Counted from the first letter of the stretch, positions 1 through 9,500 are shown. The stretch: 64,000 bases of DNA from Streptomyces sp. SAT1 (GCF_001654495.1 NZ_CP015849.1:2556501-2620500); one strand, 5' to 3'. Notes: generated by a model from the letters alone, not told the origin. A program made the numbers and translations.

Positions 1-426
1 ATGGCCGTAGCCGCGCAGCCGCTCGGCGGAGGTGGGCAGGGTCTCCGGGTCCGGCGCGGGCGGCATGGGCACCTGGTGGTCCAGGCCCTCCTCGTACGTC
101 TGGAAGGACGCCGAGAGGTGGAAGACCGGCTGCCCGTGCTGGACCGCGACCACCCGGCGGGTGGTGAAGGAGCGGCCGTCGCGGATGCGGTCCACCGTGT
201 AGACGATGGGCGCGCCGGGGTCGCCGGGGCGCAGGAAGTAGGCGTGCAGCGAGTGCGCGTGCCGGTCGGCGGGGACCGTGCGCCCGGCGGCGACCATCGC
301 CTGCGCCGCGACCTGCCCGCCGAAGACGCGCGGGACGACGGCCGAGCGGGAGCGGCCCCGGAAGATGTCCTGCTCGATCCGCTCCAGGTCGAGCAGATCG
401 AGCAGGGACCGCAGTGCCGTGCTCAC
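1..426 (-). CDS. tesB: Acyl-CoA thioesterase II (TesB-like), N-terminal part
   Basis: Reading the minus strand from a GTG at 426 gives 142 residues that run off the window; the family is usually about 285-300 aa, so roughly half is present. It should hydrolyse acyl-CoA to free acid and CoA in the cytoplasm. The hot-dog-fold hallmarks are visible: FGGQVAAQA near residues 35-43 and HSLHAYFLRPGD near 58-69, followed by the typical VDRIRDGRSFTTRRV strand. The stop of the upstream acyl-CoA dehydrogenase lies only 5 bp before this start, so the two are probably co-transcribed and translationally coupled; the ribosome site is weak (TAGGACCC). Family identity is firm. The acyl chain preference cannot be read. 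Confidence 0.85.
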   Translation of the reverse strand, partial: MSTALRSLLDLLDLERIEQDIFRGRSRSAVVPRVFGGQVAAQAMVAAGRTVPADRHAHSLHAYFLRPGDPGAPIVYTVDRIRDGRSFTTRRVVAVQHGQPVFHLSASFQTYEEGLDHQVPMPPAPDPETLPTSAERLRGYGH

Positions 427-431
427 GGGTC

Positions 432-1589
432 CTACAGGCCCATGTTCTTGGCGATGATCGACTTCATGATCTCGCTGGTGCCGCCGTAGATCCGGTTCAC
501 GCGGTTGTCGGCGTACAGACGGGCGATCGGGTACTCGTTCATGTAGCCGTAGCCGCCGTGCAGCTGGAGGCAGCGGTCGATGACGCGGTGGGCGACCTCG
601 GTGCAGAACAGCTTGGCGGAGGCCGCCTCGGCCGGGGTCAGCTCGCCGGCGTCCAGGGCCTCGGTCGCCCGGTCGGCGACGGCCTCGGCCGCGTCCACCT
701 CGGCCTGGCAGGCGGCCAGCTCGAACTTGGTGTTCTGGAAGTGGGCGACCGGCTTGCCGAAGACGGTGCGGTCCTGGACGTAACTCTTGGCGAACCGGAC
801 GGCGGCCTTGGCCTGCGCGTAGGCGCCGAAGGCGATGCCCCAGCGCTCGGAGGCCAGGTTGTGGCCGAGGTAGGAGAAGCCCTTGTTCTCCTCGCCGAGC
901 AGGTCCTCGGCCGGGACCTTGACGTCGACGAAGGCCAGCTCGGCGGTGTCGGAGGTGCGCAGGCCCAGCTTGTCCAGCTTGCGGCCGACGGAGTAGCCCT
1001 CCGACTTGGTGTCCACCGCGAACAGCGAGATACCGAAGCGGCGGTCGTCCTCCCTGGGCGCGGAGGTGCGGGCGCAGACGATGACCTTGTCGGCGTGCAC
1101 ACCGCCGGTGATGAAGGTCTTGGCGCCGTTGAGCACGTAGTGCGTGCCGTCCTCGGAGAGCTTGGCGGTGGTCTTCATGCCCGCGAGGTCGGAGCCGGTG
1201 CCCGGCTCGGTCATCGCGATGGCCCACATCTCCTCGCCGGTGACGAACTTCGGCAGGTACCGCTTCTTCTGCTCCTCGGTGGCCAGCATCTTGATGTACG
1301 GCAGGGCGAGCAGCACATGCACGCCGGAGCCGCCGAACTGCACGCCCGCGCGCGCGGTCTCCTCGTACAGGACGGCCTCGAACTTGTGGCTGTCCAGGCC
1401 CGCGCCGCCGAACTCCTCGGGCACGTTGATCCCGAAGACGCCCAGCTCGCCCAGCTTGTAGTAGAAGTCCCGGGGGGCCTGCCCGGCCGCGAACCACTCG
1501 TCGTACACCGGTACGACCTCGGCCTCGATGAAGGCGCGGAGGGTCTCCCGGAACGCCTCGTGATCCTCGTTGAACACCGTACGGCGCAC
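432..1589 (-). CDS. Acyl-CoA dehydrogenase (long-chain/FadE-like)
   Basis: 385-residue FAD-dependent acyl-CoA dehydrogenase: N-terminal helical domain, MTEPGTGSD flavin/substrate loop, and C-terminal LHGGYGYMNEYPIARLYAD signature. The loop that carries the catalytic Glu in short- and medium-chain enzymes reads IYGGTSEIMK here, with Gly in that place, while LASERW on an earlier helix has a Glu where long-chain and isovaleryl enzymes put their base; I infer a long-chain or branched-chain type. Start: GTG at 1589, because GGAGG ends 8 bp before it; an in-frame GTG at 1598 would abut GGAG too closely. Upstream is a palindrome (1617-1629), and downstream, 5 bp away, is TesB. It faces the same way as the TetR gene behind it, with a 200-bp gap. 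In S. coelicolor order this is the gene beside the liu regulator. Confidence 0.88.
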   Translation of the reverse strand: MRRTVFNEDHEAFRETLRAFIEAEVVPVYDEWFAAGQAPRDFYYKLGELGVFGINVPEEFGGAGLDSHKFEAVLYEETARAGVQFGGSGVHVLLALPYIKMLATEEQKKRYLPKFVTGEEMWAIAMTEPGTGSDLAGMKTTAKLSEDGTHYVLNGAKTFITGGVHADKVIVCARTSAPREDDRRFGISLFAVDTKSEGYSVGRKLDKLGLRTSDTAELAFVDVKVPAEDLLGEENKGFSYLGHNLASERWGIAFGAYAQAKAAVRFAKSYVQDRTVFGKPVAHFQNTKFELAACQAEVDAAEAVADRATEALDAGELTPAEAASAKLFCTEVAHRVIDRCLQLHGGYGYMNEYPIARLYADNRVNRIYGGTSEIMKSIIAKNMGL

Positions 1590-1616
1590 GCCGCCCACCT
1601 CCGCGACCTCGACTGT

Positions 1617-1629
1617 CTAAGCGCTTGCT
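1617..1629. promoter_or_regulatory. Palindrome CTAAGCGCTTGCT upstream of acyl-CoA dehydrogenase
   Basis: AAGCGCTT is a perfect 8-bp palindrome (minus strand reads AGCAAGCGCTTAG), 28 bp before the start at 1589. TetR-type regulators of acyl-CoA genes, such as KstR2 with CAAG...CTTG half-sites, bind sequences of this style. The regulator is not identified. The site differs from the palindromes at 2423 and 2452, so the neighbouring TetR protein may not be the one that binds here. Confidence 0.35.
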
Positions 1630-1791
1630 CACACAAACGTACCGACGAGTACGAGGCCAGTAAAGGGCCGGGCCGGTAACGCTCGTCACGCGGGAGCGTG
1701 AGGAGCGCAGGGGGAGCACAGGGGGAGGAGTGACGGAGGGCGGGGCGCGGCCCGCCGCCCGGGGCGCCCCGCTCAGTCCGGGGCGCCCCGC

Positions 1792-2400
1792 TCAGTCCGT
1801 CGCGGGCGACGCCGCCGAGGCGAACGCGCCCCGCGCCATCCGGTGCAGCAGCTCCCCCATCGGCCCCCGCCCCGGCAGGGTCCCGCGCCGCCCCAGGTGC
1901 GGGGTCGAGTTCAGCAGCCCGAACACCGAGTGCACCGCCGAGCGCGCGGCGGACTCCGCCAGGCCGGGGTGGACCCGGCGGACCACCTCCACCCACAGCT
2001 CGACGTACTGCCGCTGGAGCTGGCGCACCAGCTTGCGGTCGCTGTCCCGGAGGCGGTCCAGCTCGCGGTCGTGCAAGGTGATGAGGGAGCGGTCGTCGAG
2101 CGCGAAGTCGATGTGCCCCTCGATGAGCGAGTCGAGGACCGCCTCCGGCCCCGCCGACCCGTCCGCCTCCGCCAGCCGCCGCTTCGCCCCGGTCAGCAGC
2201 CGCCCGCTGATGCCGACCAGCAGCTCCGCGAGCATCGCGTCCTTGCCGGGGAAGTGCCGGTACAGGCCGGGTCCGCTGATGCCCACCGCGGCGCCTATCT
2301 CGTCGACGCCGACGCCGTGGAAGCCGCGTTCGGCGAAGAGCCGCGCGGCCTCCCTGAGGATCTGCTCGCGGCGGGTGGGGGCGTCGGTTCGCGTGGCCAT
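1792..2400 (-). CDS. TetR-family regulator, probable repressor of the liu operon
   Basis: 202 aa. Residues about 10-57 form a TetR helix-turn-helix (REQILREAARLFAERGF then GISGPGLYRHFPGKDAM); the remainder is a helical ligand domain. It is divergent from the carboxylase operon, and the 97-bp gap holds two 16-bp palindromes, so I infer that it represses itself and the operon and responds to an acyl-CoA of leucine breakdown. No Shine-Dalgarno precedes the ATG. A TAGAAT hexamer sits 7 bp before it, with TTAACG about 18 bp further up, so a leaderless message is likely; the TTAACG overlaps the first operator. Family call is secure, regulon is inference. Confidence 0.82.
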   Translation of the reverse strand: MATRTDAPTRREQILREAARLFAERGFHGVGVDEIGAAVGISGPGLYRHFPGKDAMLAELLVGISGRLLTGAKRRLAEADGSAGPEAVLDSLIEGHIDFALDDRSLITLHDRELDRLRDSDRKLVRQLQRQYVELWVEVVRRVHPGLAESAARSAVHSVFGLLNSTPHLGRRGTLPGRGPMGELLHRMARGAFASAASPATD

Positions 2401-2422
2401 GAGAACAATTCTAGACAGCGGC

Positions 2423-2438
2423 GTTAGCGGTCGTTAAC
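2423..2438. promoter_or_regulatory. Operator-like palindrome 1 between tetR and liu operon
   Basis: GTTAGCGGTCGTTAAC, an imperfect inverted repeat (12 of 16 positions symmetrical). It covers the inferred -35 of the leaderless TetR gene. Its centre is 29 bp from the centre of palindrome 2, close to three helical turns, so two dimers could bind one face of the DNA. Confidence 0.55.
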
Positions 2439-2451
2439 CTGAGGGAAATGG

Positions 2452-2467
2452 GTTAACGCTCATTAAC
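2452..2467. promoter_or_regulatory. Operator-like palindrome 2 between tetR and liu operon
   Basis: GTTAACGCTCATTAAC, imperfect inverted repeat (12 of 16) with the same GTTA...TAAC ends as palindrome 1. It is 30 bp before the carboxylase start, where it would block that promoter. The shared ends and spacing support one regulator acting on both divergent genes. Confidence 0.55.
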
Positions 2468-2497
2468 AGTGGATCACTGGGTGAGGGGACCGCGAGG

Positions 2498-4114
2498 ATG
2501 CAGGAGGCACCGGAGCTGACGAGCGCGGCAGACCCCGCGTCGGAGGCCTGGCGGGCCAACGAACAGGCGCACCGGGCGCTCGTGGAGGAACTGCGCGGCA
2601 AGCTGGCCGCCGCCCGGCTGGGCGGCGGGGAGCGGGCGCGCGAGCGCCACACCGCGCGCGGCAAGCTGCTGCCGCGCGAGCGCGTGGACACCCTCCTCGA
2701 CCCCGGCTCGCCCTTCCTTGAGCTGGCACCGCTGGCCGCCGACGGGATGTACGACGGGCAGGCCCCGGCCGCCGGCGTCATCGCGGGCATCGGCCGGGTC
2801 AGCGGACGTGAGTGCGTGATCGTCGCCAACGACGCCACCGTCAAGGGCGGGACGTACTACCCGATGACGGTCAAGAAGCACCTCAGGGCGCAGGAGGTGG
2901 CCCTGGAGAACCGGCTGCCGTGCCTGTACCTGGTGGACTCGGGCGGCGCCTTCCTGCCGATGCAGGACGAGGTCTTCCCCGACCGGGAGCACTTCGGGCG
3001 GATCTTCTACAACCAGGCGCGGCTGTCGGGCGCCGGGATCCCGCAGATCGCCGCGGTGCTCGGCTCGTGCACGGCCGGCGGGGCGTACGTCCCGGCGATG
3101 AGCGACGAGGCGGTCATCGTCCGCAACCAGGGCACGATCTTCCTGGGCGGCCCGCCGCTGGTGAAGGCGGCCACCGGCGAGGTCGTCACCGCCGAGGAGC
3201 TGGGCGGCGGCGAGGTGCACGCGCGCACCTCCGGCGTCACCGACCACCTCGCCGAGGACGACGCGCACGCGCTGCGCATCGTGCGCACCATCGTCTCCAC
3301 CCTCCCCGCGCGCGGGCCGCTGCCCTGGGAGGTCACCGCCCCCGCAGAGCCCAAGGCGGACCCGTACGGGCTGTACGGCGCGGTGCCGGTGGACTCCCGC
3401 ACCCCCTACGACGTGCGGGAGATCATCGCGCGCGTGGTGGACGGCTCCCGCTTCGCCGAGTTCAAGGCCGAGTTCGGGCAGACCCTGGTCACCGGCTTCG
3501 CCCGGATCCACGGCCACCCGGTCGGCGTCATCGGCAACAACGGCATCCTGTTCTCCGAGTCCGCCCAGAAGGGCGCCCACTTCATCGAGCTGTGCGACCA
3601 GCGCGGCATCCCGCTGCTGTTCCTGCAGAACATCTCCGGCTTCATGGTGGGCCGCGACTACGAGGCGGGCGGCATCGCCAAGCACGGCGCCAAGATGGTC
3701 ACGGCGGTGGCGTGCACCCGGGTGCCCAAGCTGACCGTGGTCGTCGGCGGCTCCTACGGCGCGGGCAACTACTCCATGTGCGGCCGGGCCTACTCCCCCC
3801 GCTTCCTGTGGATGTGGCCCAACGCCAAGATCTCCGTGATGGGCGGCGAGCAGGCCGCCTCCGTGTTGGCTACCGTCAAGCGCGACCAGCTCGCGGCGCG
3901 CGGCGAGGAGTGGTCCGTGGAGGACGAGGAGTCCTTCAAGGCCCCGGTGCGCGCCCAGTACGAGCGCCAGGGCAACGCCTACTACGCCACCGCACGCCTG
4001 TGGGACGACGGCGTCATCGACCCGCTGGAGACCCGGCAGGTGCTGGGCCTGGCCCTGACCGCGTGCGCCAACGCCCCGCTGGGTGACCCCCAGTTCGGCG
4101 TCTTCCGGATGTGA
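2498..4114 (+). CDS. accD1: 3-methylcrotonyl-CoA carboxylase, beta (carboxyltransferase) subunit
   Basis: 538 aa, the usual length for MCC-beta/LiuB. It transfers CO2 from carboxybiotin to 3-methylcrotonyl-CoA in leucine degradation. Crotonase-type carboxyltransferase folds show [16 protein letters not shown] in the N half and [19 protein letters not shown] then [16 protein letters not shown] in the C half, the last being typical of MCC rather than propionyl-CoA carboxylase. It is the first gene of a tight four-gene operon; the biotin carboxylase partner starts 17 bp after its stop. A purine-rich GAGGGG lies before the ATG. Homologue, from memory, of S. coelicolor accD1 (SCO2776). Confidence 0.92.
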   Translation: MQEAPELTSAADPASEAWRANEQAHRALVEELRGKLAAARLGGGERARERHTARGKLLPRERVDTLLDPGSPFLELAPLAADGMYDGQAPAAGVIAGIGRVSGRECVIVANDATVKGGTYYPMTVKKHLRAQEVALENRLPCLYLVDSGGAFLPMQDEVFPDREHFGRIFYNQARLSGAGIPQIAAVLGSCTAGGAYVPAMSDEAVIVRNQGTIFLGGPPLVKAATGEVVTAEELGGGEVHARTSGVTDHLAEDDAHALRIVRTIVSTLPARGPLPWEVTAPAEPKADPYGLYGAVPVDSRTPYDVREIIARVVDGSRFAEFKAEFGQTLVTGFARIHGHPVGVIGNNGILFSESAQKGAHFIELCDQRGIPLLFLQNISGFMVGRDYEAGGIAKHGAKMVTAVACTRVPKLTVVVGGSYGAGNYSMCGRAYSPRFLWMWPNAKISVMGGEQAASVLATVKRDQLAARGEEWSVEDEESFKAPVRAQYERQGNAYYATARLWDDGVIDPLETRQVLGLALTACANAPLGDPQFGVFRM

Positions 4115-4130
4115 GGGGGACCTGCTGACC

Positions 4131-6113
4131 ATGTTCGACACAGTTCTGGTGGCCAACCGCGGCGAGATCGCCGTCCGTGTCATCCGCACCCTGCGCGCCC
4201 TGGGCGTGCGCTCGGTGGCCGTCTTCTCCGACGCCGACGCGGACGCCCGCCATGTGCGCGAGGCCGACACCGCGGTGCGCATCGGCCCGGCGGCCGCGGC
4301 CGAGAGCTATCTGCGCGCCGACCGGCTCCTGGAGGCCGCCGCCCGCACCGGCGCCCAGGCCGTCCACCCCGGCTACGGCTTCCTCGCGGAGAACGCGGAG
4401 TTCGCCCGCGCCTGCGAGGCGGCCGGCCTGGTCTTCATCGGACCGCCGGCCGACGCGATCTCCCTGATGGGCGACAAGATCCGCGCCAAGGAGACGGTCG
4501 CGGCGGCCGGGGTGCCGGTGGTCCCCGGCTCCAGCGGCTCGGGCCTGAGCGACGAGCAGCTCGCCGAGGCGGCCCGCGCCATCGGCATGCCGGTGCTGCT
4601 CAAGCCCTCGGCGGGCGGCGGCGGCAAGGGCATGCGGCTGGTGCGCGAGGAGGCGCTGCTCGCCGAGGAGATCGCCGCCGCCCGCCGCGAGGCCCGCGCC
4701 TCCTTCGGCGACGACACCCTCCTGGTCGAGCGCTGGGTGGACACCCCTCGGCACATCGAGATCCAGGTCCTGGCCGACGGACACGGCCGGGTGATCCACC
4801 TCGGCGAGCGCGAGTGCTCGCTCCAGCGCCGCCACCAGAAGATCATCGAAGAGGCGCCCAGCGTGCTCCTCGACGAGGCCACGCGCGCGGCGATGGGCGA
4901 GGCGGCCGTGCAGGCGGCCCGCTCCTGCGGCTACCGGGGCGCGGGCACGGTGGAGTTCATCGTGCCCGGCGGCGACCCGTCCGCGTACTACTTCATGGAG
5001 ATGAACACCCGCCTCCAGGTGGAGCACCCGGTCACCGAGCTGGTCACCGGGCTCGACCTGGTCGAGTGGCAGCTGCGCGTCGCCTCCGGCGAGCCCCTGC
5101 CGTACGCGCAGGAGGACATCACCCTCACCGGGCACGCCGTGGAGGCCCGGCTGTGCGCGGAGGACCCCGCGCGCGGCTTCCTGCCCTCGGGCGGCACCGT
5201 GCTGCGGCTGCGCGAGCCGCAGGGCGACGGGGTGCGCACCGACTCCGGGCTGAGCGAGGGCACCGAGGTCGGCAGCCTGTACGACCCGATGCTGTCCAAG
5301 GTGATCGCCTACGGCCCCGACCGCGCCACCGCCCTGCGCAGGCTGCGCGCGGCCCTCGCGCGGACGGTCACGCTGGGCGTGCCGACCAACGCCGGGTTCC
5401 TGCGCCGGCTGCTGGCCCACCCGGCGGTCGTGGCGGGCGACCTGGACACCGGCCTGGTGGCACGGGTGGTGGACGAGCTGGTCCCCGCCGGCGTGCCGGA
5501 GGAGGTGTACGAGGCCGCCGCCGCGGTCCGCCTCGACGCGCTGCGCCCGAAGGCCGGCGGCGCGGACGGCTGGACCGACCCGTTCTCCGAGCCGAGCGGC
5601 TGGCGGCTGGGCGGGGAGCCGAAGCCGGTGTCCTTCTGGCTGCGGGCGGCCGACCCGGTCGCGTACACCCCGCGCGGCAGCCAGACGGTCGACGGCGACA
5701 CGGTCTCCGTCACCCTCGGCGGCGTCCGCCACACCTTCGAGCGGGCCGGTGACTGGCTGGGCCGCGACGGCGACGCCTGGCACGTGCGCGACCACGACCC
5801 GGTGGCCGCCTCCCTCACCCGCGCGGACCGGGCGGGCGCCGACTCGCTGACCGCGCCCATGCCCGGCACGGTCACGGTGGTGAAGGTGGCCGTCGGCGAC
5901 GAGGTGGGCGCCGGACAGAGCCTGGTGGTGGTCGAGGCGATGAAGATGGAGCACGTCATCTCCGCCCCGCACGCCGGGACCGTCACCGAGCTGGACGTCT
6001 CCCCCGGCGCGACCGTCGCCATGGACCAGGTGCTCGCGGTCGTCGCCCCGCGCGAGGAGGACACCGCCGCCCCGGCCGCGCTGCCCGACGAGGAAGGGAC
6101 GGTGCGGTCATGA
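4131..6113 (+). CDS. accA1: 3-methylcrotonyl-CoA carboxylase, alpha (biotin carboxylase/BCCP) subunit
   Basis: 660 aa. Domain order: biotin carboxylase N-domain ([14 protein letters not shown] at the N-terminus), ATP-grasp with [28 protein letters not shown] carboxylase motif, then a C-terminal biotinyl domain with EAMKMEH; the lysine to be biotinylated is residue 605. It carboxylates biotin with ATP and bicarbonate and hands it to the beta subunit. The start is ATG 4131 rather than the upstream in-frame ATG at 4083, which would overlap the beta gene; GAGGGGG lies before it. The stop overlaps the next start (ATGA at 6110). The BCCP is on the same chain as the carboxylase, as in other MCC alpha subunits. 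Confidence 0.92.
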   Translation: MFDTVLVANRGEIAVRVIRTLRALGVRSVAVFSDADADARHVREADTAVRIGPAAAAESYLRADRLLEAAARTGAQAVHPGYGFLAENAEFARACEAAGLVFIGPPADAISLMGDKIRAKETVAAAGVPVVPGSSGSGLSDEQLAEAARAIGMPVLLKPSAGGGGKGMRLVREEALLAEEIAAARREARASFGDDTLLVERWVDTPRHIEIQVLADGHGRVIHLGERECSLQRRHQKIIEEAPSVLLDEATRAAMGEAAVQAARSCGYRGAGTVEFIVPGGDPSAYYFMEMNTRLQVEHPVTELVTGLDLVEWQLRVASGEPLPYAQEDITLTGHAVEARLCAEDPARGFLPSGGTVLRLREPQGDGVRTDSGLSEGTEVGSLYDPMLSKVIAYGPDRATALRRLRAALARTVTLGVPTNAGFLRRLLAHPAVVAGDLDTGLVARVVDELVPAGVPEEVYEAAAAVRLDALRPKAGGADGWTDPFSEPSGWRLGGEPKPVSFWLRAADPVAYTPRGSQTVDGDTVSVTLGGVRHTFERAGDWLGRDGDAWHVRDHDPVAASLTRADRAGADSLTAPMPGTVTVVKVAVGDEVGAGQSLVVVEAMKMEHVISAPHAGTVTELDVSPGATVAMDQVLAVVAPREEDTAAPAALPDEEGTVRS

Positions 6114-7054
6114 CCGCCCCCGAGGCCCTGCCCATGGTCGTCCCGGCCCCCGACCTGCCGCAGCGGGTCAGGATCTACGAGGTCGGACCGCGCGACGGCC
6201 TGCAGAACGAGAAGCTGACCGTGCCCACCGAGGTCAAGGCGGAGTTCATCCGCCGGCTGGCCGGCGCGGGCCTGACGACGATCGAGGCCACCAGCTTCGT
6301 CCATCCGAAGTGGGTGCCCCAGCTCGCCGACGCGGAGGCCCTGTTCCCGCTGGTGCGCGACCTGCCCGGCGCCTTCCCGGTGCTGGTGCCCAACGAGCGC
6401 GGCCTGGACCGCGCCCTGGCGCTGCACGCGGACCGGGTCGCCGTCTTCGCCAGCGCCACCGAGTCCTTCGCCCGCGCCAACCTCAACCGGAGCGTGGACG
6501 AGGCGCTGGCCATGTTCGAGCCGGTGGTGCGGCGCGCGAAGGACGCGGACGCGCGGGTGCGCGGCTATCTGTCCATGTGCTTCGGCGATCCCTGGGAGGG
6601 CGCCGTCCCGGTCCACCAGGTCGTCCGGGTCTGCCGGGCGCTGCTGGAGATGGGCTGCGACGAGCTGAGCCTCGGCGACACCATCGGGGTCGCCACCCCC
6701 GGCCAGGTCCTGGAGCTGCTGGCCGCGCTGAACGAGCAGGGGGTGCCGACCTCCGCGCTCGGTGTGCACTTCCACGACACCTACGGCCAGGCGCTCGCCA
6801 ACACCCTGGCCGCGCTCCAGCACGGCGTCACCACCGTCGACGCCTCCGCGGGCGGCCTCGGCGGCTGCCCGTACGCCAAGTCCGCCACCGGCAACCTCGC
6901 CACCGAGGACCTGGTGTGGATGCTGCGGGGCCTCGGCATCGACACCGGGGTGGACCTCGGCCGTCTCGTCGCCACGAGCGAGTGGATGGCCGCGCACCTG
7001 GGCCGCCCGAGCCCCTCCCGTACTCTCCGCGCCCTCTCCCACAAGGAGCAGTGA
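6110..7054 (+). CDS. Hydroxymethylglutaryl-CoA lyase
   Basis: 314 aa TIM-barrel lyase that splits HMG-CoA into acetyl-CoA and acetoacetate, the last step of leucine catabolism. [11 protein letters not shown] (metal-binding Asp) is near residue 24, the [13 protein letters not shown] segment is in the middle, and the [15 protein letters not shown] signature carries the catalytic Cys. Translation is coupled to the carboxylase through a 4-bp overlap. The operon has no 3-methylglutaconyl-CoA hydratase, the enzyme between MCC and this lyase, so that step must be supplied from elsewhere. Homologues are called mvaB, hmgL or liuE. Confidence 0.92.
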   Translation: MTAPEALPMVVPAPDLPQRVRIYEVGPRDGLQNEKLTVPTEVKAEFIRRLAGAGLTTIEATSFVHPKWVPQLADAEALFPLVRDLPGAFPVLVPNERGLDRALALHADRVAVFASATESFARANLNRSVDEALAMFEPVVRRAKDADARVRGYLSMCFGDPWEGAVPVHQVVRVCRALLEMGCDELSLGDTIGVATPGQVLELLAALNEQGVPTSALGVHFHDTYGQALANTLAALQHGVTTVDASAGGLGGCPYAKSATGNLATEDLVWMLRGLGIDTGVDLGRLVATSEWMAAHLGRPSPSRTLRALSHKEQ

Positions 7055-7060
7055 TCGACG

Positions 7061-8221
7061 ATGAACCACCGCCTCACCCCCGAGCTGGAGGAACTGCGCC
7101 GCACCGTCGAGCAGTTCGCGCACGACGTGGTGGCGCCCAAGATCGGCGACTTCTACGAGCGGCACGAGTTCCCGTACGAGATCGTGCGCGAGATGGGCCG
7201 CATGGGCCTGTTCGGGCTGCCGTTCCCCGAGGAGTACGGCGGCATGGGCGGCGACTACCTGGCGCTCGGCATCGCCCTGGAGGAGCTGGCGCGGGTCGAC
7301 TCGTCCGTGGCCATCACCCTGGAGGCGGGCGTCTCGCTGGGCGCCATGCCCGTGCACCTGTTCGGCACCGAGGAGCAGAAGCGGACCTGGCTGCCGCGGC
7401 TGTGCGCGGGCGAGATCCTGGGCGCGTTCGGGCTGACCGAGCCGGACGGCGGCTCGGACGCGGGCGCGACCCGCACGACGGCCCGGCTGGACCCGGACAC
7501 CGACGAGTGGGTGATCAACGGCACCAAGTGCTTCATCACCAACTCCGGCACGGACATCACCGGCCTGGTCACGGTCACCGCGGTCACCGGCCGCAAGAGC
7601 GACGGCAGGCCCGTGATCTCCGCGATCATCGTGCCGTCCGGCACCCCCGGCTTCACCGTGGCGCCCGCCTACTCCAAGGTCGGCTGGAACGCCTCGGACA
7701 CCCGCGAGCTGTCCTTCACCGACGTCCGGGTCCCGGCGGCCAACCTGCTGGGTGAACAGGGGCGCGGCTACGCGCAGTTCCTGCGGATCCTGGACGAGGG
7801 CCGCATCGCCATCGCCGCGCTGGCCACCGGCCTGGCCCAGGGCTGTGTGGACGAGTCGGTGAAGTACGCCAAGGAGCGGCACGCCTTCGGCCGGCCGATC
7901 GGCGCCAACCAGGCGGTGCAGTTCAAGATCGCCGACATGGAGATGAAGGCCCACACCTCGCGGCTGGCCTGGCGCGACGCGGCCTACCGGCTGCTGGCCG
8001 GCGAGCCCTTCAAGAAGGAGGCCGCCCTCGCCAAGCTGTACTCCTCGACGATCGCCGTCGACAACGCCCGCGACGCCACCCAGATCCACGGCGGCTACGG
8101 CTTCATGAACGAGTACCCGGTGGCCCGGATGTGGCGCGACTCCAAGATCCTGGAGATCGGCGAGGGCACCAGCGAGGTCCAGCGCATGCTGATCGCCCGG
8201 GAGCTGGGCCTCACGAGCTGA
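7061..8221 (+). CDS. acdH: Acyl-CoA dehydrogenase, branched/short-chain (AcdH-type)
   Basis: 386 aa FAD enzyme with FGLTEPDGGSDAGATRTTA loop and IHGGYGFMNEYPVARMWRD motif. The catalytic loop reads EIGEGTSEVQR, with the Glu of the short-chain class, unlike the Gly-containing enzyme at 432-1589. It begins 6 bp after the HMG-CoA lyase stop and closes the leucine operon, where it would oxidise isovaleryl-CoA and related branched acyl-CoAs. S. coelicolor acdH (SCO2779 as I recall), studied for branched-chain amino acid catabolism, holds the same position. A strict isovaleryl-CoA specificity cannot be proven from sequence. Confidence 0.88.
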   Translation: MNHRLTPELEELRRTVEQFAHDVVAPKIGDFYERHEFPYEIVREMGRMGLFGLPFPEEYGGMGGDYLALGIALEELARVDSSVAITLEAGVSLGAMPVHLFGTEEQKRTWLPRLCAGEILGAFGLTEPDGGSDAGATRTTARLDPDTDEWVINGTKCFITNSGTDITGLVTVTAVTGRKSDGRPVISAIIVPSGTPGFTVAPAYSKVGWNASDTRELSFTDVRVPAANLLGEQGRGYAQFLRILDEGRIAIAALATGLAQGCVDESVKYAKERHAFGRPIGANQAVQFKIADMEMKAHTSRLAWRDAAYRLLAGEPFKKEAALAKLYSSTIAVDNARDATQIHGGYGFMNEYPVARMWRDSKILEIGEGTSEVQRMLIARELGLTS

Positions 8222-8272
8222 ACCGGCGCGGGAGGGCCGCCGGGGTCCCCGGCCCCACCCCTGGACAGGCAG

Positions 8273-8291
8273 TGAGGTTAGGCTAACCTCC
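8273..8291. promoter_or_regulatory. Iron box (DmdR1/IdeR site) before siderophore-binding gene
   Basis: TGAGGTTAGGCTAACCTCC matches 16 of 19 bases of the DtxR-family iron box TTAGGTTAGGCTAACCTAA. It ends 49 bp before the ATG at 8341, a position expected for Fe2+-dependent repression. Confidence 0.88.
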
Positions 8292-8340
8292 CCTGGACCG
8301 GCCCGGCGGCCTCCCGCCCTGTTCGAAAGCAGCCACATCC

Positions 8341-9390
8341 ATGTCCCACGCCCGTGCCACCACCCTCACCCGCCGCGGCATCCTCGCCGCGGGCGGCGCC
8401 CTCGGACTCGGGGCCGCGCTCGCGGCCTGCGGCAGCGAGAAGGCGAAGGACGGGGGCTCGGGCGACGGCACGGGCGCCGGGAAGTCCGGCCCCTGGACGT
8501 TCGAGGACGACCGCGGCCGGACGGCGAAGGCCGGCAAGGTGCCCTCGTCCGTCGTCGCGTTCGTCGGCGTCGCCGCCGCGCTCCACGACTACGGCGTCCC
8601 GGTCAAGGGCGTCTTCGGCCCGACGACCACCAAGGACGGCAAGCCGGACGTGCAGGCCGGCGACCTGGACGTCACCAAGGTGACCGTGCTGGGCAACGAG
8701 TGGGGCCAGTTCAACATCGAGAAGTACGCGGCCCTCTCCCCCGACCTCCTCGTCTCCACGATGTTCGACAGCGCCGGCACCCTCTGGTACGTCCCGGAGG
8801 AGCAGAAGAAGAAGATCCTCGCGCTGGGCGCCCCGACGGTCGGCATCTCCGTCTACGACCGCCGGCTCACCCAGCCGCTGGAGCGGATGCGGGCGCTCGC
8901 CGGGTCGCTCGGCGGCGATGTCACCAGCGAGCAGGTCAAGCAGGCCAAGAAGCGCTTCGAGGACGCCGCGGCCCGGCTGCGCGCCGCCGCCAAGGCCAAG
9001 CCCGGCCTCAAGGTGCTGGTCGGCTCCGCCAGCCAGGACCTGTTCTATGTCTCCGGCAGCAACCTCTCCATCGACCTGGAGTACTTCAAGGCGCTCGGCG
9101 TGGACCTGGTCGAGCCCCCGGAGAGCGCCAAGAAGCAGGGCGGCGGCTGGTACGAGTCGCTGAGCTGGGAGAACATCGACAAGTACCCGGCCGACATCAT
9201 CATGATGGACAACCGCACCTCGGCCATCCAGCCCGCCGCGATCACCCAGGCCACCTGGAAGAAGCTCCCCGCCGTCAAGGCCGGCCAGGTCATCGCGCGC
9301 AACCCGGAGCCGATCCTGTCCTACGACAAGTGCGTGCCGCTCCTCGACGACCTGGCCAAGGCTCTGGAGACGGCGAAGAAGGTCGCCTGA
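8341..9390 (+). CDS. desE: Siderophore (ferrioxamine-type) ABC substrate-binding lipoprotein
   Basis: 349 aa. The N-terminus TLTRRGILAAGG...LAAC is a twin-arginine lipoprotein signal: paired Arg at about 11-12 and the lipobox Cys near residue 29. The mature part is a periplasmic-binding type III (FepB/FhuD-like) protein: YAALSPDLLVSTMFD, the LTQPLERMRALAGSLG helix and a C-terminal LLDDLAKALE. It should capture a ferric siderophore at the membrane for a permease encoded elsewhere. The iron box upstream indicates repression by iron. Position between acdH and a GH20 hexosaminidase is that of S. coelicolor desE (SCO2780), the ferrioxamine receptor, but the des biosynthetic genes that normally follow are absent here. 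Confidence 0.85.
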   Translation: MSHARATTLTRRGILAAGGALGLGAALAACGSEKAKDGGSGDGTGAGKSGPWTFEDDRGRTAKAGKVPSSVVAFVGVAAALHDYGVPVKGVFGPTTTKDGKPDVQAGDLDVTKVTVLGNEWGQFNIEKYAALSPDLLVSTMFDSAGTLWYVPEEQKKKILALGAPTVGISVYDRRLTQPLERMRALAGSLGGDVTSEQVKQAKKRFEDAAARLRAAAKAKPGLKVLVGSASQDLFYVSGSNLSIDLEYFKALGVDLVEPPESAKKQGGGWYESLSWENIDKYPADIIMMDNRTSAIQPAAITQATWKKLPAVKAGQVIARNPEPILSYDKCVPLLDDLAKALETAKKVA

Positions 9391-9439
9391 CCGCCGGGGC
9401 CGCCGACGCTCACGCGCCGCCTTCACAGGGCATATCGAG

Positions 9440-9458
9440 TTAGGTTAGGCTTACCTCA
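9440..9458. promoter_or_regulatory. Orphan iron box with no gene to control
   Basis: TTAGGTTAGGCTTACCTCA matches 17 of 19 iron-box bases, better than the box at 8273. It lies 49 bp after the siderophore-binding gene stop and 8 bp before a 14-bp terminator stem, and the next gene faces the other way, so no downstream ORF exists. In S. coelicolor a DmdR1 box stands before the des genes at this place. Confidence 0.85.
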
Positions 9459-9466
9459 GTTGACTG

Positions 9467-9500
9467 CGGGCGCCCCGGAGACGGTCCTCCGGGGCGCCCG
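9467..9500. terminator. Perfect 14-bp hairpin between converging genes
   Basis: Stem CGGGCGCCCCGGAG at 9467-9480 pairs exactly with 9487-9500 around a 6-nt loop. There is no U-run, as is usual in streptomycetes. It can stop transcription from both the siderophore-binding gene and the hexosaminidase gene. Confidence 0.85.

Noticed and set aside
4083..4130. Longer start for the MCC alpha subunit
   Set aside because: Adds 16 non-conserved residues overlapping the beta gene; the ribosome site and the [11 protein letters not shown]-terminus fit ATG 4131.
2474..4282. 602-aa open frame on the minus strand opposite the carboxylase gene
   Set aside because: Antisense shadow of a high-GC gene; composition is His/Gly/Ala/Arg/Val-rich without domain motifs, while the plus strand is a clear MCC-beta.
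5309..8338. 1009-aa minus-strand frame over the leucine operon
   Set aside because: Shadow frame; all three genes beneath are well-conserved enzymes on the plus strand.
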